NCBI GenBank assembly: GCA_002364615.1
Contig: DEYP01000013.1
Span: forward strand, 124,001-188,000
Direction of reading: 5' to 3'
DNA length: 64,000 nucleotides
Origin: Arsukibacterium sp. UBA3155
Lineage (GTDB): Bacteria; Pseudomonadota; Gammaproteobacteria; Enterobacterales; Alteromonadaceae
This document shows, one piece after another, positions 27,691 to 36,707 of the stretch; the stretch's first letter is position 1, and every line of letters starts with the position of its first letter. A model generated the notes under the pieces. It was not told where the DNA came from. It saw only the letters and a list, made by a program, of their open reading frames with translations, and did not search any database. The position numbers and the translations under genes were made by a program.

Positions 27691-28221
27691 TTAATACGTT
27701 GGTTTATCTGCTGGTTTACGGTAGTCATTCTCGGCAGCGCTGTCACCCGTGGCAAAATTGGCCTGCGAGGGTGGCACGTGTCGGATCCCTTTCATCGCTT
27801 CGGCGACTTCTGCAGGCATATATTCTTCGTCATGCTTGGCCAGTACTTCCGTTGCCGCAATAACATCCGGTGCCTGCAAGGTGCCTTGCGCGACAATGCC
27901 CTGCCCTTCGCGAAACAAATCAGGCAAAATGCCTTCATACTCTACCCAGACGGTCGGGCCGGTATCAACCAGCTGAAAACGAACTTTTAAACTTTGCGGA
28001 TCGCGTGACACTGTACCGGGCACTACCATGCCACCGATACGCAGGCGCTGTCCGACTATCGGTTTTACTTTATCTTTCCCCAGCCCCTCCACCAATTGAG
28101 TGGGGGTGTAAAACAAGTCAATGTTTTGCTGCAAGGCAAATAGCATGGCACCGACGGCACCGGTGATTAGGCTGATAATGAGTAAAATCGACAACAGGCG
28201 TTTTTTACGTCTTGGCTGCAT
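27691..28221 (-). CDS. ccmE: heme chaperone CcmE
   Basis: A 176-residue protein with one N-terminal anchor (about residues 8-29) and an OB-fold periplasmic domain. It contains [15 protein letters not shown] and the heme-binding His in [13 protein letters not shown] near residue 130. It carries heme from CcmC to CcmF. Its ATG overlaps the ccmD stop by one base (TAATG). Confidence 0.93.
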   Translation of the reverse strand: MQPRRKKRLLSILLIISLITGAVGAMLFALQQNIDLFYTPTQLVEGLGKDKVKPIVGQRLRIGGMVVPGTVSRDPQSLKVRFQLVDTGPTVWVEYEGILPDLFREGQGIVAQGTLQAPDVIAATEVLAKHDEEYMPAEVAEAMKGIRHVPPSQANFATGDSAAENDYRKPADKPTY

Positions 28222-28421
28222 TAGATTTGTTGCTCCTGATACTGCTTAACTCGTTGTTCGCGGGCAATCGTCGCTTTTAACTGCTGCTTAAATTGGTGTT
28301 GCTGATACACACTGACGGTAATTAACCCAAGCAACAGCAAATAGGTAATACCGAACGACAACCAGACAAAAAAGCCATAGCCTCCCATGGCCAGAAATTC
28401 GCTGAACGACTGAAAATGCAT
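28221..28421 (-). CDS. ccmD: heme exporter protein CcmD
   Basis: A 66-residue single-helix protein: [20 protein letters not shown], then a hydrophobic stretch and a basic, Gln-rich tail. This is the usual CcmD layout. The start follows a strong GGAGG; a longer frame would overlap ccmC by 130 bases. It helps release holo-CcmE from CcmABC. Confidence 0.88.
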   Translation of the reverse strand: MHFQSFSEFLAMGGYGFFVWLSFGITYLLLLGLITVSVYQQHQFKQQLKATIAREQRVKQYQEQQI

Positions 28422-28423
28422 GA

Positions 28424-29158
28424 TTAGCCTCCTACCAGCTTTCTGACCCAGGGCCGGTGCTGTTCGTTCATTAATATGGCAGTGCGCAGCCTTAAGCAGG
28501 TTAACGCCAACAGTAATACGGCAAACGCCAGAATACTGATTAACAATGGCCACAACATGCTGGGGTCAATGGATGGTTTGGCAAACTTAGTAATACTGGC
28601 CCCCTGATGCAGGGTATTCCACCACTCTACTGAAAAATGAATAATGGGTAAGTTAATCACCCCGATTAATGCCAGCAGGCTGGACACTTTAGCGCCCACT
28701 TGCCGGTCACTGAATGCGCCATTTAACGCGATAACACCTAAGTATAAAAATAACAGAATAAGTTCCGAGGTTAAGCGGGCATCCCATACCCACCAGGCGC
28801 CCCACATAGGTTTGCCCCAGGCCATACCGGTCACCAGTGCAATGACAGTATACACCGCGCCAATTGGCGCGATGGCCAGCACGGCCCAGTGGGCCACTTT
28901 AATTTGCCAGACAAGCGCCACAAACGCCGCACTGGCCATGGCTGCGTAAGCGCCCATTGACATAATGGCGGATGGCACATGAATATGAATGATCCGGTAA
29001 CTGTCACCTTGTTGATAATCAGCCGGGGTAAATGCCAACCCCCAGATATTGCCAAGCAGCAGAAGTGCCAGCGCACTCACCATCAGGTAAGGCAGCAGTT
29101 TGCCGCAAAAATGATACAGCGTTTCACTTTTTGCGTACGGATCTAACCACTTAAACAT
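28424..29158 (-). CDS. ccmC: heme ABC exporter/heme handling protein CcmC
   Basis: A 244-residue protein with six membrane segments and the WWD motif WGAWWVWDARLTSELIL near residue 125. Heme-ligand His residues occur in IIHIHVPSA and IHFSVEWWNTLHQG. It loads heme onto CcmE. It sits two bases before ccmD and one base after ccmB. Confidence 0.93.
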   Translation of the reverse strand: MFKWLDPYAKSETLYHFCGKLLPYLMVSALALLLLGNIWGLAFTPADYQQGDSYRIIHIHVPSAIMSMGAYAAMASAAFVALVWQIKVAHWAVLAIAPIGAVYTVIALVTGMAWGKPMWGAWWVWDARLTSELILLFLYLGVIALNGAFSDRQVGAKVSSLLALIGVINLPIIHFSVEWWNTLHQGASITKFAKPSIDPSMLWPLLISILAFAVLLLALTCLRLRTAILMNEQHRPWVRKLVGG

Positions 29159-29159
29159 A

Positions 29160-29822
29160 TCAACTCACATTAATTCGCAAGGCACTGGTTACCGCCATCG
29201 GCACCAGCGCTAACGCCAATAATAACATGGCAAGTAAAATGGCCAACTGCCCCTGATACCCCAGCCCGATACTGGCAGCCTCGATAGCGCTACTGGCAAA
29301 AATTAATAGCGGAATATACAGTGGCAAAATCAGTAGCGCCAGTAAAATACCGCCTTTATCAGCAGCCATGGTAAGGGCCGAGCCAAGCACACTTAGCAGG
29401 CTAAGCAACGGGGTACCGAGCAGCAAAGTCAACGCCATTGCACCAAGTGCCGCCTGCTCCAGCCCCAGCAACAGGGCAACCACCGGTGACAACAATAGTA
29501 ATGGCAGCCCGGTGCTTAACCAGTTAGCAAAGGTTTTTGCCAGCACGAACGCCAGCAGGCTATGCCGTCCTGCCACCAACTGCTCGATAACGCCATTACG
29601 GTAATCGTCTTTAAACAGCCGCTCTGCGGCCAGCAGCACACTGAGCAGTGCCGCAATCCAGATAACCCCCGGAGCAATAATACGTAACATATTGGGCTCT
29701 GGCCCAATCCCTAATGGAAACAGACTAAGCACAATAATAAAAAACAGGATGGGGTTTAGCCAGTCGGCTTTTTGCCGGGCCAGTAAGCGCAATTCACGCT
29801 GTAAAAAAACCATGCTTACCAT
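29160..29822 (-). CDS. ccmB: heme ABC exporter membrane protein CcmB
   Basis: A 220-residue protein with six hydrophobic segments, containing RQKADWLNPILFF and DDYRNGVIEQLVAG, both typical of CcmB. It forms the membrane part of the CcmAB ATPase that releases holo-CcmE. The start overlaps the end of ccmA by 7 bases; a second ATG three codons later is equally possible. Confidence 0.92.
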   Translation of the reverse strand: MVSMVFLQRELRLLARQKADWLNPILFFIIVLSLFPLGIGPEPNMLRIIAPGVIWIAALLSVLLAAERLFKDDYRNGVIEQLVAGRHSLLAFVLAKTFANWLSTGLPLLLLSPVVALLLGLEQAALGAMALTLLLGTPLLSLLSVLGSALTMAADKGGILLALLILPLYIPLLIFASSAIEAASIGLGYQGQLAILLAMLLLALALVPMAVTSALRINVS

Positions 29823-30511
29823 CGGTAGGCCAGCTCCAGCTGAATTAAGGACTGAAATTGCAACGTAAGCTGCTGATGCGTCGTTAAGATAATGGCCCCA
29901 CCCTTATTCAGATGTTCCAGCATATGCTGTTGCAACAGGCTAATCGCGCTTTGGTCCAGTGCAGTAAAAGGCTCATCGAGGATCCAGATTAACGCCGGGG
30001 TTAACCACAACCTGGCCAGAGATACGCGCCGCTGCTGCCCGGCAGATAACATCCGGCACGGCACATCTTCCAGGCCCGCTAAACCCAGTTTGGCCAGAAG
30101 CGCCCAATCATCAGCCGGTTGCAGGGTAGCAGCGGCGCGCCAGAAACGTAAGTTTTCCAGCGCCGTTAATTGCTCATGAACACCGCTCTGATGGCCGATA
30201 TAACATAAGTTAGCGCAATAAGCTGGCAAGCTTTGAGCGAATGGCTTAGCCTGATAATACAAGTGGCCATCGTCGGGCTGTGCCAGGCCCGCTAAAATAC
30301 GTAGCAATGAACTTTTGCCGGCGCCATTTTTGCCTTGTATTTGCAGCAACTGGCCGTAACTAAGCTGAAGCGATAATTGCTCAAATAACACCCGGTCTTG
30401 CCGGATGCAACTTAACTGCTGGCCTTGTAACACAGGCCCGGCATTTTTTGTGGCAATGGATGCGGCATCCGTTGCTTCAGTGCTGGCAGATAGTGGCTGA
30501 TTTAAGTTCAC
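29816..30511 (-). CDS. ccmA: heme exporter ATP-binding protein CcmA
   Basis: A 231-residue ABC ATPase. Walker A is GKNGAGKSS, the signature is LSAGQQRRVSLARL, Walker B is LIWILDEPF, and a TTHQQ switch His is present. About 25 residues rich in Ser/Thr/Ala precede the usual family start, so a later start or a real extension is possible. It begins the ccm operon and is divergent from the FliK-like gene across about 100 bases. Confidence 0.92.
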   Translation of the reverse strand: MNLNQPLSASTEATDAASIATKNAGPVLQGQQLSCIRQDRVLFEQLSLQLSYGQLLQIQGKNGAGKSSLLRILAGLAQPDDGHLYYQAKPFAQSLPAYCANLCYIGHQSGVHEQLTALENLRFWRAAATLQPADDWALLAKLGLAGLEDVPCRMLSAGQQRRVSLARLWLTPALIWILDEPFTALDQSAISLLQQHMLEHLNKGGAIILTTHQQLTLQFQSLIQLELAYRW

Positions 30512-30614
30512 TGGCCCTGGTATCGACGGCTGTTAAAATTGCGCGCATAGTAGCATACCGCGGCGGGAATACGAATCAGAACAACTGCCGGCATGGTGAT
30601 TAATCAGGGGAAAT

Positions 30615-32735
30615 ATGAACCAGATCAATCTGGAAAAATTACTGCAGAGTCCGCCGTCAGCCGCGCCGTCCAAAGCCGGCGTAAACAGCGCCGAGCTAAA
30701 ATTGTTGGTTGGCGAGCTTTACACCGCCAGGCTGCAAATGCTGTCGGGCACCAGTCAGCTGCAACTGCAAACGCCTCAGGGGCAGCTGAAAATTGCACTG
30801 CCCGCTCAGCTGGCTCAGCAAATCAGTCAGCAATTTGGCCCGCAGTTACAGATAAAGTTAAGCCCCCTTAGCAATAATCAATTTAGCCTTACCGTACAGG
30901 CTATGCCACCAGCGGCCAGCAGTATTGGCCTGAGCACAGCCCAACTGCAACCGGTGATCAGTCAATGGCTAAGCCAACAGTTGCCGGCACTGATGATAAA
31001 ACCGGACAGTGGCGTTAACCTGACCAGTAACCATGCCCGGGCCGGCATTAGCGCTGGCAGCAACCTGGCCGCGCAGGCTAACTCTCAGCACTCTCAGCAC
31101 TCGCAGAACTCGCAGCAGGCTCAGGTCAATCTGCCGGCTAACATGGCTGTCAATCAGTCAGCTCAGGCTCAAACTGCCAGCCAGGCGATTACGCTGCCAA
31201 TGCTGCTTGATCTGAAAACCGGTCAGTTGCAATTGTCCGGCACTACCGCTGCCAGCCAGGTTTTGCTTACCTTAACCAGCAAGGAACTTGCCGCTTTTAG
31301 CCGGCTTATTCAGGTTAGCCAGGCAACGTCGGGGCAACCCCCTCCACTAACAGCAGGGCGCCAGAGTGTCTTGCTGACAATAACCCCACGCCAAAGCAAT
31401 TCGCTTCAATTGTCGCTGCAACCTGCTGCAGAGGCCAGGACAGTTTCCGCCAGCCCGGCACGCGCCGAAGCGCTTCCTCTGAGCCCACCGGCCGCGCAGC
31501 AACTGTTACGTGCCCTGGTAAGTCAGCTACCGCCGATTGAGCAACGTATTGCTCCTGATGCCACTAAAATTCGTATCGGCCAGCTGAGTGTTACGATACC
31601 GCCACAACTGTCGGCTACACTGGCCAGTATGGCAAGCATTACGGCAAGCCTGTCCCCGGCCAGCGCCCCGCTAACCCCAGCAAATAATCTGGTGCCATTG
31701 TTGCTGCAATTGCAGGCCCCGCAGAATAAAAACGGACAATGGCAATTGCTGCTGCAAGCCAGCGGACCAAGCAGCACCGTCACGGTGGGCCAGAACCAGG
31801 CCGATCGGCCGATAAACTGGCAGGCCAGCCCAGTTAACGTGCAGGCGGGCACATCGCAGCAGCCACTGAAAAATACCGTTCAGACAACCCCTGTTATGCA
31901 ACAGCTATTGCAGCTACCGCCGGAGGTAAAAACTCAGGCCTGGCGTAATTTGCTGCCGTTATTATCTCAACCGTTAATGCAGCCCGGTAGCATGCCAAAT
32001 CTGCCGGTAGCGCTGCAACAATTGTTCAGCCAGATCCAGCAAAGCCTGCCAGAAATCAGCAAACCAATAGCGCCGCCGGCGATCGCGGCTCAGCTTGCTG
32101 CCGCACTGCAGTTTCAGCCATTACAAAGCCAGCCAAATCTGCAAACCACAGGCGGCACGCTGGCACTGGCCATTCAGTTACTACTGGGCCACTTAAGCCA
32201 GAAACAACAAACACCGGCCGGCAACACCGCGGCAAACCGCTTAAGCCAACTGGTATCGCAGCTGGATGGCGCGCAAGCTGGCAGTGCGCTGCGCCAGTTG
32301 GCCAGCTTAAGCAGCCCATTACAGCAAAGCCAGCTGGCCACGGTAGATGCGCAAAGTCAGCTGCAGCAGTGGTTGTTGCAGTTACCTTTGCAGCAGCAAG
32401 GCCAGACTATCCTGCCGCAACTACAAATAGAGCAGCGCGAAGCCGATGGCAGAAGTGGTAGCACCGGTCAGAAGCAGTGGCAACTGACCATGAAATTCGA
32501 TTTACACCAATTCGGTAATTTGCTGGCAGTCGCCAAATTACAGGATCATGAGCTGCAACTGCAGTTTTATACCGACCATAATCAGGCATTACGGCTGGCC
32601 CAGAAATTTCTGCCGCTGTTAAAAGATCGCTGCGCGGCGCAGGGTTTAACCGTCACCAAAGCGGACTGTCAGCTGGGCAAGATACCTGAAAGCTTACTGC
32701 CCCGACACAACAGCCTGCTAACGGTAAAAGTATAA
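30615..32735 (+). CDS. FliK-like hook-length control domain protein
   Basis: A 706-residue Gln/Ser/Ala-rich protein. The long low-complexity region contains a nonamer repeat tract. The C-terminal Flg_hook-like domain (about residues 615-690) includes WQLTMKFDLHQFGNLLAVA and LQFYTDHNQALRLAQKFLP. AGGGGAAAT precedes the ATG. True FliK is encoded at 53-55 kb in the fliKLMNOPQR operon, so this is a second FliK-like protein. It is paired with an FlhB-C-like protein, which points to a shared role in export substrate switching. Its exact function is unknown. Confidence 0.75.
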   Translation: MNQINLEKLLQSPPSAAPSKAGVNSAELKLLVGELYTARLQMLSGTSQLQLQTPQGQLKIALPAQLAQQISQQFGPQLQIKLSPLSNNQFSLTVQAMPPAASSIGLSTAQLQPVISQWLSQQLPALMIKPDSGVNLTSNHARAGISAGSNLAAQANSQHSQHSQNSQQAQVNLPANMAVNQSAQAQTASQAITLPMLLDLKTGQLQLSGTTAASQVLLTLTSKELAAFSRLIQVSQATSGQPPPLTAGRQSVLLTITPRQSNSLQLSLQPAAEARTVSASPARAEALPLSPPAAQQLLRALVSQLPPIEQRIAPDATKIRIGQLSVTIPPQLSATLASMASITASLSPASAPLTPANNLVPLLLQLQAPQNKNGQWQLLLQASGPSSTVTVGQNQADRPINWQASPVNVQAGTSQQPLKNTVQTTPVMQQLLQLPPEVKTQAWRNLLPLLSQPLMQPGSMPNLPVALQQLFSQIQQSLPEISKPIAPPAIAAQLAAALQFQPLQSQPNLQTTGGTLALAIQLLLGHLSQKQQTPAGNTAANRLSQLVSQLDGAQAGSALRQLASLSSPLQQSQLATVDAQSQLQQWLLQLPLQQQGQTILPQLQIEQREADGRSGSTGQKQWQLTMKFDLHQFGNLLAVAKLQDHELQLQFYTDHNQALRLAQKFLPLLKDRCAAQGLTVTKADCQLGKIPESLLPRHNSLLTVKV
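31080..31124 (+). repeat. five 9-base tandem repeats in the FliK-like gene
   Basis: Five units of the pattern (A/C)A(C/G)(T/G)C(T/G)CAG encode NSQ-HSQ-HSQ-NSQ-QAQ. Unit-number change by slippage would alter linker length in steps of three residues without a frameshift. Confidence 0.75.
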
Positions 32736-32747
32736 GGAAAAAAGCAG

Positions 32748-33071
32748 ATGGCCAACGACGATAAGCAAAGCAATAAACCCCAGCGCAGTGCCACCGCATT
32801 AAAGTATGATGGTAAGTCTGCACCGACAATCGTCGCAAAAGGGCATGGCGAACTGGCAGAGGATATTATTACCCTGGCCAAAGAGCATGGTGTGCTTATT
32901 CATCAGGACGATGAATTAAACCGGCTGCTCAGCCAGTTGGAGCTGGGCGATAATATCCCGAAAGAGCTATATGTGGTGATTGCCGAGCTAATCGCGTTTT
33001 CGTATGTGTTACAGGGTAAATTTCCAGATCAATGGCAGAATATTCACCAACGGATTGATTTAAAAACCTAA
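32748..33071 (+). CDS. FlhB C-terminal-like export switch protein (FhlB/YlqH family)
   Basis: A 107-residue protein that aligns with the cytoplasmic half of FlhB after its cleavage site. ATALKYDGKSAPTIVAKGHG parallels FlhB VALKYDQGKFRAPVVVAKGV, and ELYVVIAELIAFSYVLQGK matches the FlhB end. It has no membrane helices and no NPTH autocleavage motif. AAGGA lies about nine bases before the ATG. It is co-transcribed with the FliK-like gene 12 bases upstream. The stop codon touches a RAYT half-site. Confidence 0.85.
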   Translation: MANDDKQSNKPQRSATALKYDGKSAPTIVAKGHGELAEDIITLAKEHGVLIHQDDELNRLLSQLELGDNIPKELYVVIAELIAFSYVLQGKFPDQWQNIHQRIDLKT

Positions 33072-33089
33072 AAAGGGTCAGAGTGAATA
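33070..33089 (+). repeat. single RAYT half-site, subtype B
   Basis: The sequence AAAAAGGGTCAGAGTGAATA starts within the stop codon of the FlhB-like gene. It has no complementary arm of its own before the full palindrome that starts about ten bases later. It may be a remnant of a second palindrome. Confidence 0.88.
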
Positions 33090-33099
33090 AACTAGTAGT

Positions 33100-33144
33100 A
33101 AAAAAGGGTCAGAGTGAATTCTTTATTCACTCTGACCCTTTTTT
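33100..33144. repeat. RAYT palindrome, subtype B; probable convergent terminator
   Basis: A 45-base palindrome with six A's before GGGTCAGAGTGAA and the complementary arm ending CCCTTTTTT. It lies between convergent operons. The stop codon of the DUF2802 gene on the minus strand overlaps its right end. Long stem, A-tract and T-tract fit an intrinsic terminator for both the FliK-like operon and the large flhA-che operon. Confidence 0.92.
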
Positions 33145-33598
33145 AAGACTTGGCCTGGTGCAGGTTAAATAACAGTTCGGCCTCGGCGCGCGGTAATTCA
33201 CATTCGCGCATAATTTCTTCTAAATCGGCGCCTAACTGCACCATTTTCATGGCACGGGTATAAATTTTGCTCTCCGGATCGGTCAGCGATAGCGCCTGTT
33301 GTTGTTCGGCCAGCTCAGTGTAAGCGCCATGTAACTGGCTGAGCTGGTTTTCTAGCGTCAGTACCCGCTGGTCAAGTGTTAATACCCGCTGGCCTACCCC
33401 GATAATGCCGGCACGTAACTCTTCGGTCTCGCTCTGAGCAGCTGTCAGTTGCTGGTTGTTCAGTTCAAGCTGTTTTTCTAGCACCGCCAGCTGATGACGA
33501 TTAACATGACGTTGGCGCAGCAGTTGCCAGAATAACAACAGTACCAGCAGTACCAGCAACCCGGTAACAATAGCCTGGCCCAGCATCCATGGGTTCAT
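33143..33598 (-). CDS. DUF2802 family protein at end of chemotaxis operon
   Basis: A 151-residue protein with an N-terminal membrane helix (about residues 8-25), a coiled coil through residues 35-105 (RQRHVNRHQLAVLEKQLELN) and a small C-terminal domain (IYTRAMKMVQLGADLEEIMR). I recognise this as the DUF2802 protein that usually follows cheW in polar flagellates. Its function is not established. It is the last gene of the operon; its stop codon overlaps the RAYT palindrome. Confidence 0.75.
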   Translation of the reverse strand: MNPWMLGQAIVTGLLVLLVLLLFWQLLRQRHVNRHQLAVLEKQLELNNQQLTAAQSETEELRAGIIGVGQRVLTLDQRVLTLENQLSQLHGAYTELAEQQQALSLTDPESKIYTRAMKMVQLGADLEEIMRECELPRAEAELLFNLHQAKS

Positions 33599-33612
33599 TG
33601 CCGGTTCTCCGC

Positions 33613-34107
33613 TTACAGACTATTAATTTCTTCCCACTCTTCATCATTGAGAAGTTTGTTTAAATCGACCAGGATCAGCAACTCGCCTTCACGATTTGAT
33701 ACCCCCTGGATAAAGCGGGCACTTTCGTCTGTACCAACATTAGGCGCAGTATCCACTTCAGACTGCTTCAGGTATACCACCTCCGCTACGCTGTCGACCA
33801 GAATACCAATAACCTGACGTTCGGCTTCAATAATAACAATTCGACTGTTATCAGTGACATCGCCGGCTTCCAGACCAAATCTGGCACGGGTATCAATGAC
33901 CGTCACCACATTACCCCGCAGGTTAATAATACCCATCACATAGCCGGGTGCTCCGGGTACAGGCGCAATTTCGGTATAGCGCAGTACTTCCTGTACCTGC
34001 ATAACATTAATGCCGTATGTTTCTTCCTGCAACCGGAACGTTACCCACTGGAACACCAGATCGGTACTTTCTTTTTTGCCGGTTGTCTTTACCTGGTTAT
34101 TGCTCAT
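33613..34107 (-). CDS. cheW: chemotaxis adaptor CheW
   Basis: A 164-residue CheW-domain protein with YGINVMQVQEVLRYTEIAPV, VMGIINLRGNVVTVID and VAEVVYLKQSEVD. It links chemoreceptors to CheA. An N-terminal tail of about 15 residues precedes the domain. It follows parP by 29 bases. Confidence 0.92.
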   Translation of the reverse strand: MSNNQVKTTGKKESTDLVFQWVTFRLQEETYGINVMQVQEVLRYTEIAPVPGAPGYVMGIINLRGNVVTVIDTRARFGLEAGDVTDNSRIVIIEAERQVIGILVDSVAEVVYLKQSEVDTAPNVGTDESARFIQGVSNREGELLILVDLNKLLNDEEWEEINSL

Positions 34108-34136
34108 ATACCGCTCCTGTAAATTGTACTGCCCGC

Positions 34137-34955
34137 TCAGGCGTTAATGTCCTGACCACGATTAAGTAGGTTAATCATAGCGTCCACATCAACTAAAGCA
34201 CACATATGCTTTTTAATTAATCCTGCCATCCAGGGTCTTTTGCCGTCTGTTTCCCGCCATTTTACCTCGTCTTGCTCCAGACTAAAGGTATTTATCAGCG
34301 TTTCACATGCCAGCCCCCAGTTGCTGGTTCCCAGCATAATAACATACTGATAGTTTAGCTTTTGCTGCATAACCTGATCATATTTCTCTGGCATAACCCA
34401 GCGGGCACTGTCCACCACACTGATTTTTTGCTGCCGGTACAGCATAACGCCTTTAAACCAGGCTGGCTTACCAAATAAACTGTTTGTTTCACTTAGTTGA
34501 TGAATACCGCCAAGTTCGGTCAGCGGCACTGCCAGTTTTAACCCCGCGACATTGAAAAATAATGCCTGAAACCGGCCTTGCCGGTAAGTTTTACTAACGC
34601 TATCCGGAATAACGGCTGGCGGTGCTTCGTTCGCCACTGCCAACCGCTCAGCAATAGGAATGTCGCGATTATGCACAGGCATCCCGACATCAGCTACGGG
34701 GACATCAGCGGCGGGAGTAACCCGGCTAGCCAGCGCTGATTTTTCTGTGGCAGGCGTAATGACGGCGGCTACCTTCGGTTCAGGCGCAGCGGCTTTGGTC
34801 TCAACCTTCGCGACCGGGCTTGCCTGCGCCAATAACCGGTTTAGCTCCCGGGTTTTAGCATCCTCCACCAGACTGGTTTCAGTAGCGCCGTCGTCAGTTA
34901 ATAATGCAGACAAATAATGCTGCATTACTTTCTGGCTGGCGATTAAGCTGCTCAT
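34137..34955 (-). CDS. parP: ParP-like CheW-domain protein
   Basis: A 272-residue protein. Residues 1-45 form a helical segment, 45-120 are Pro/Ala-rich, and the C-terminal 145 residues form a CheW-like domain (FFNVAGLKLAVPLTELGGI, LYRQQKISVVDSARWV). The layout and position between parC and cheW match Vibrio ParP, which ties ParC to CheA and keeps chemotaxis arrays at the pole. Its ATG overlaps the parC stop by one base. Confidence 0.82.
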   Translation of the reverse strand: MSSLIASQKVMQHYLSALLTDDGATETSLVEDAKTRELNRLLAQASPVAKVETKAAAPEPKVAAVITPATEKSALASRVTPAADVPVADVGMPVHNRDIPIAERLAVANEAPPAVIPDSVSKTYRQGRFQALFFNVAGLKLAVPLTELGGIHQLSETNSLFGKPAWFKGVMLYRQQKISVVDSARWVMPEKYDQVMQQKLNYQYVIMLGTSNWGLACETLINTFSLEQDEVKWRETDGKRPWMAGLIKKHMCALVDVDAMINLLNRGQDINA

Positions 34956-35734
34956 TATGCCTCCGGTGCCAACTGCAATAAATACGTTAGCAAGGTATTG
35001 TAAGCAAACACCCCCCGGGAAGTTGGCGCAAATACGTTTGGTGGCGTTTGCGCTACGCTGGCATCCCGGAATTTGGTATCTACCGGTACGACTGCCGACC
35101 AGACTTTATCCTGATAAGTAGCTTTTAATTCTTTGTAGGCTTCAAGCGATGCCCGGGTTCTTTTATCGTACATGGTTGGAATAATCGTAAACGCATAGTC
35201 TCTTTTTTGCGAGCTGCGCATTAGTGCCATGGTGGCAATCATCCGCTCCAGGCCCTTTAGCGCCAGAAACTCTGTTTGCACCGGAATTAAAATCCGGTTA
35301 CAGGCGGCTATAGCATTGACCATTAGCACCCCCATTACCGGTGGGCAATCCAGCAGCACGTAATCATATTCTGCTTTCACTTTTTGCAGGGCTTTCTTTA
35401 AAATCAGTCCCATACCACCTTTATTACCAAGCGAGCGGTCAAGGGTGGCCAATGCCATTGAGGAAGGCAGAATATCCAGATTGCTGACGCCACTTGGGCA
35501 CAACGATTGTAAAATTTCTTCGCGGGTGATGTCTTTGCCACGAATAAAAATATCGTAAACACTGTTTTCCAGCTCTTCAGCATCGATACCGAAATAGTAC
35601 GTTAATGAGGCATGCGGATCGGTGTCCACCAGCAGCACCCGTTTGCCGCGCTCTGCCAATAAACCGCCTAAGGTAACAGTCGTTGTGGTTTTACCAACAC
35701 CACCTTTCTGATTTGCTATTGTCCAAATTACCAC
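34955..35734 (-). CDS. parC: ParC-like ParA-family ATPase for chemotaxis array positioning
   Basis: A 259-residue ParA/MinD-type ATPase with the deviant Walker A QKGGVGKTTTTV, LLVDTDPHASLTYYFG and DYVLLDCPPVMG. In polar flagellates the ParA homologue in the che operon (ParC) recruits chemotaxis proteins to the cell pole and ensures their inheritance. Location before parP and cheW supports that role. A plasmid or chromosome ParA is unlikely, as no ParB is nearby. Confidence 0.87.
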   Translation of the reverse strand: MVIWTIANQKGGVGKTTTTVTLGGLLAERGKRVLLVDTDPHASLTYYFGIDAEELENSVYDIFIRGKDITREEILQSLCPSGVSNLDILPSSMALATLDRSLGNKGGMGLILKKALQKVKAEYDYVLLDCPPVMGVLMVNAIAACNRILIPVQTEFLALKGLERMIATMALMRSSQKRDYAFTIIPTMYDKRTRASLEAYKELKATYQDKVWSAVVPVDTKFRDASVAQTPPNVFAPTSRGVFAYNTLLTYLLQLAPEA

Positions 35735-35736
35735 GT

Positions 35737-36702
35737 TCAGGGTTCCTGTTGTTCCGGCAGTGCATCTGGATTGTCCTGACGGGTGGTGATTCTGACCCCA
35801 CCACCTGGCAACGCAATTACCCTGATACTGCCATCATCCTGGGTAACTTGCAGCAGTTGCTGTTGTAACTCTGCGCTTTGTTGCTGCTGTTCCAGCTCAT
35901 CTGGCAGATAACCATAGCGTGACACCGCAATAACCACTTTGCGGTTTTCTGCCCGTCCTTCTGCGGTCGCATTGCTGCTGTCAGCATAGTATTGGCCATA
36001 ACCCTCTATTGCCATCCGGTGTGAAGGCGTCCCCAGCGTTTCCAGAACCCGCAGCACCGATGTTGCCCGGGCAACCGATAATTCCCAGTTAGACGAAAAC
36101 AGCTCGTTATTAATAGGCTGGTCGTCGGTGTAACCGCGGATCCGGATAAAATTGTTTATCGGATTAATAATGGTGGTAATTTCATTTAACAAGGTACGTG
36201 CTGAGTTGGTCGCGGTGGCACTACCACTGGCAAATAACAAGCCGCTGTTTAGTTCAATAATAAGCCAGTTCTCATCCTGGCGGATATCGACTACCCCCTG
36301 CTCAATGAGGTTCGCCAGCGCCTGATTAAGCTCCTGCTCAAGTGACACCAGCGGGCTGCCTAAAAATTGCTGCCTGACATCAGATAATGTGCTGGCATCG
36401 GCAACCAGCTCTGGCCCTGTTGCTGGTTCAAGTGAACTGCCATAACGGCTGAAATCGCTTTGCGGGCCAGGCTGAGGTAATACACCGCTGCCACTGACAC
36501 CACTGCCCGTTTTTGCAGGGCGTTCGAAGACATTAGTTAAGGTGTCCGCCAGCGCGCTGAATTCTTCGTCTTTCACCACGGACATGGCATACAACACCAC
36601 AAACAAGGCAAACATCAGGGTCATGTAGTCGGCGTATGACACTAACCACCGGTCAAGTTGCTCAGGTTCATCATGCTGATGTTGCTGCTTGTGCCGGTAC
36701 AT
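35737..36702 (-). CDS. motD: flagellar motor stator protein MotD/MotB-like
   Basis: A 321-residue protein with one N-terminal helix, SYADYMTLMFALFVVLYAMS, holding the ion-binding Asp. A periplasmic linker and an OmpA-like peptidoglycan-binding domain follow (IRIRGYTDDQP, NWELSVARATSVL). It anchors the stator. The C-terminal tail after the OmpA domain is about 60 residues long and Gln-rich. Position within the che operon is the one occupied by motCD in Pseudomonas. Confidence 0.88.
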   Translation of the reverse strand: MYRHKQQHQHDEPEQLDRWLVSYADYMTLMFALFVVLYAMSVVKDEEFSALADTLTNVFERPAKTGSGVSGSGVLPQPGPQSDFSRYGSSLEPATGPELVADASTLSDVRQQFLGSPLVSLEQELNQALANLIEQGVVDIRQDENWLIIELNSGLLFASGSATATNSARTLLNEITTIINPINNFIRIRGYTDDQPINNELFSSNWELSVARATSVLRVLETLGTPSHRMAIEGYGQYYADSSNATAEGRAENRKVVIAVSRYGYLPDELEQQQQSAELQQQLLQVTQDDGSIRVIALPGGGVRITTRQDNPDALPEQQEP

Positions 36703-36707
36703 AATCG

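Noticed and set aside
34955-35734. plasmid or chromosome partition ParA
   Set aside because: No ParB or parS candidates; the gene is embedded in the che operon next to parP.
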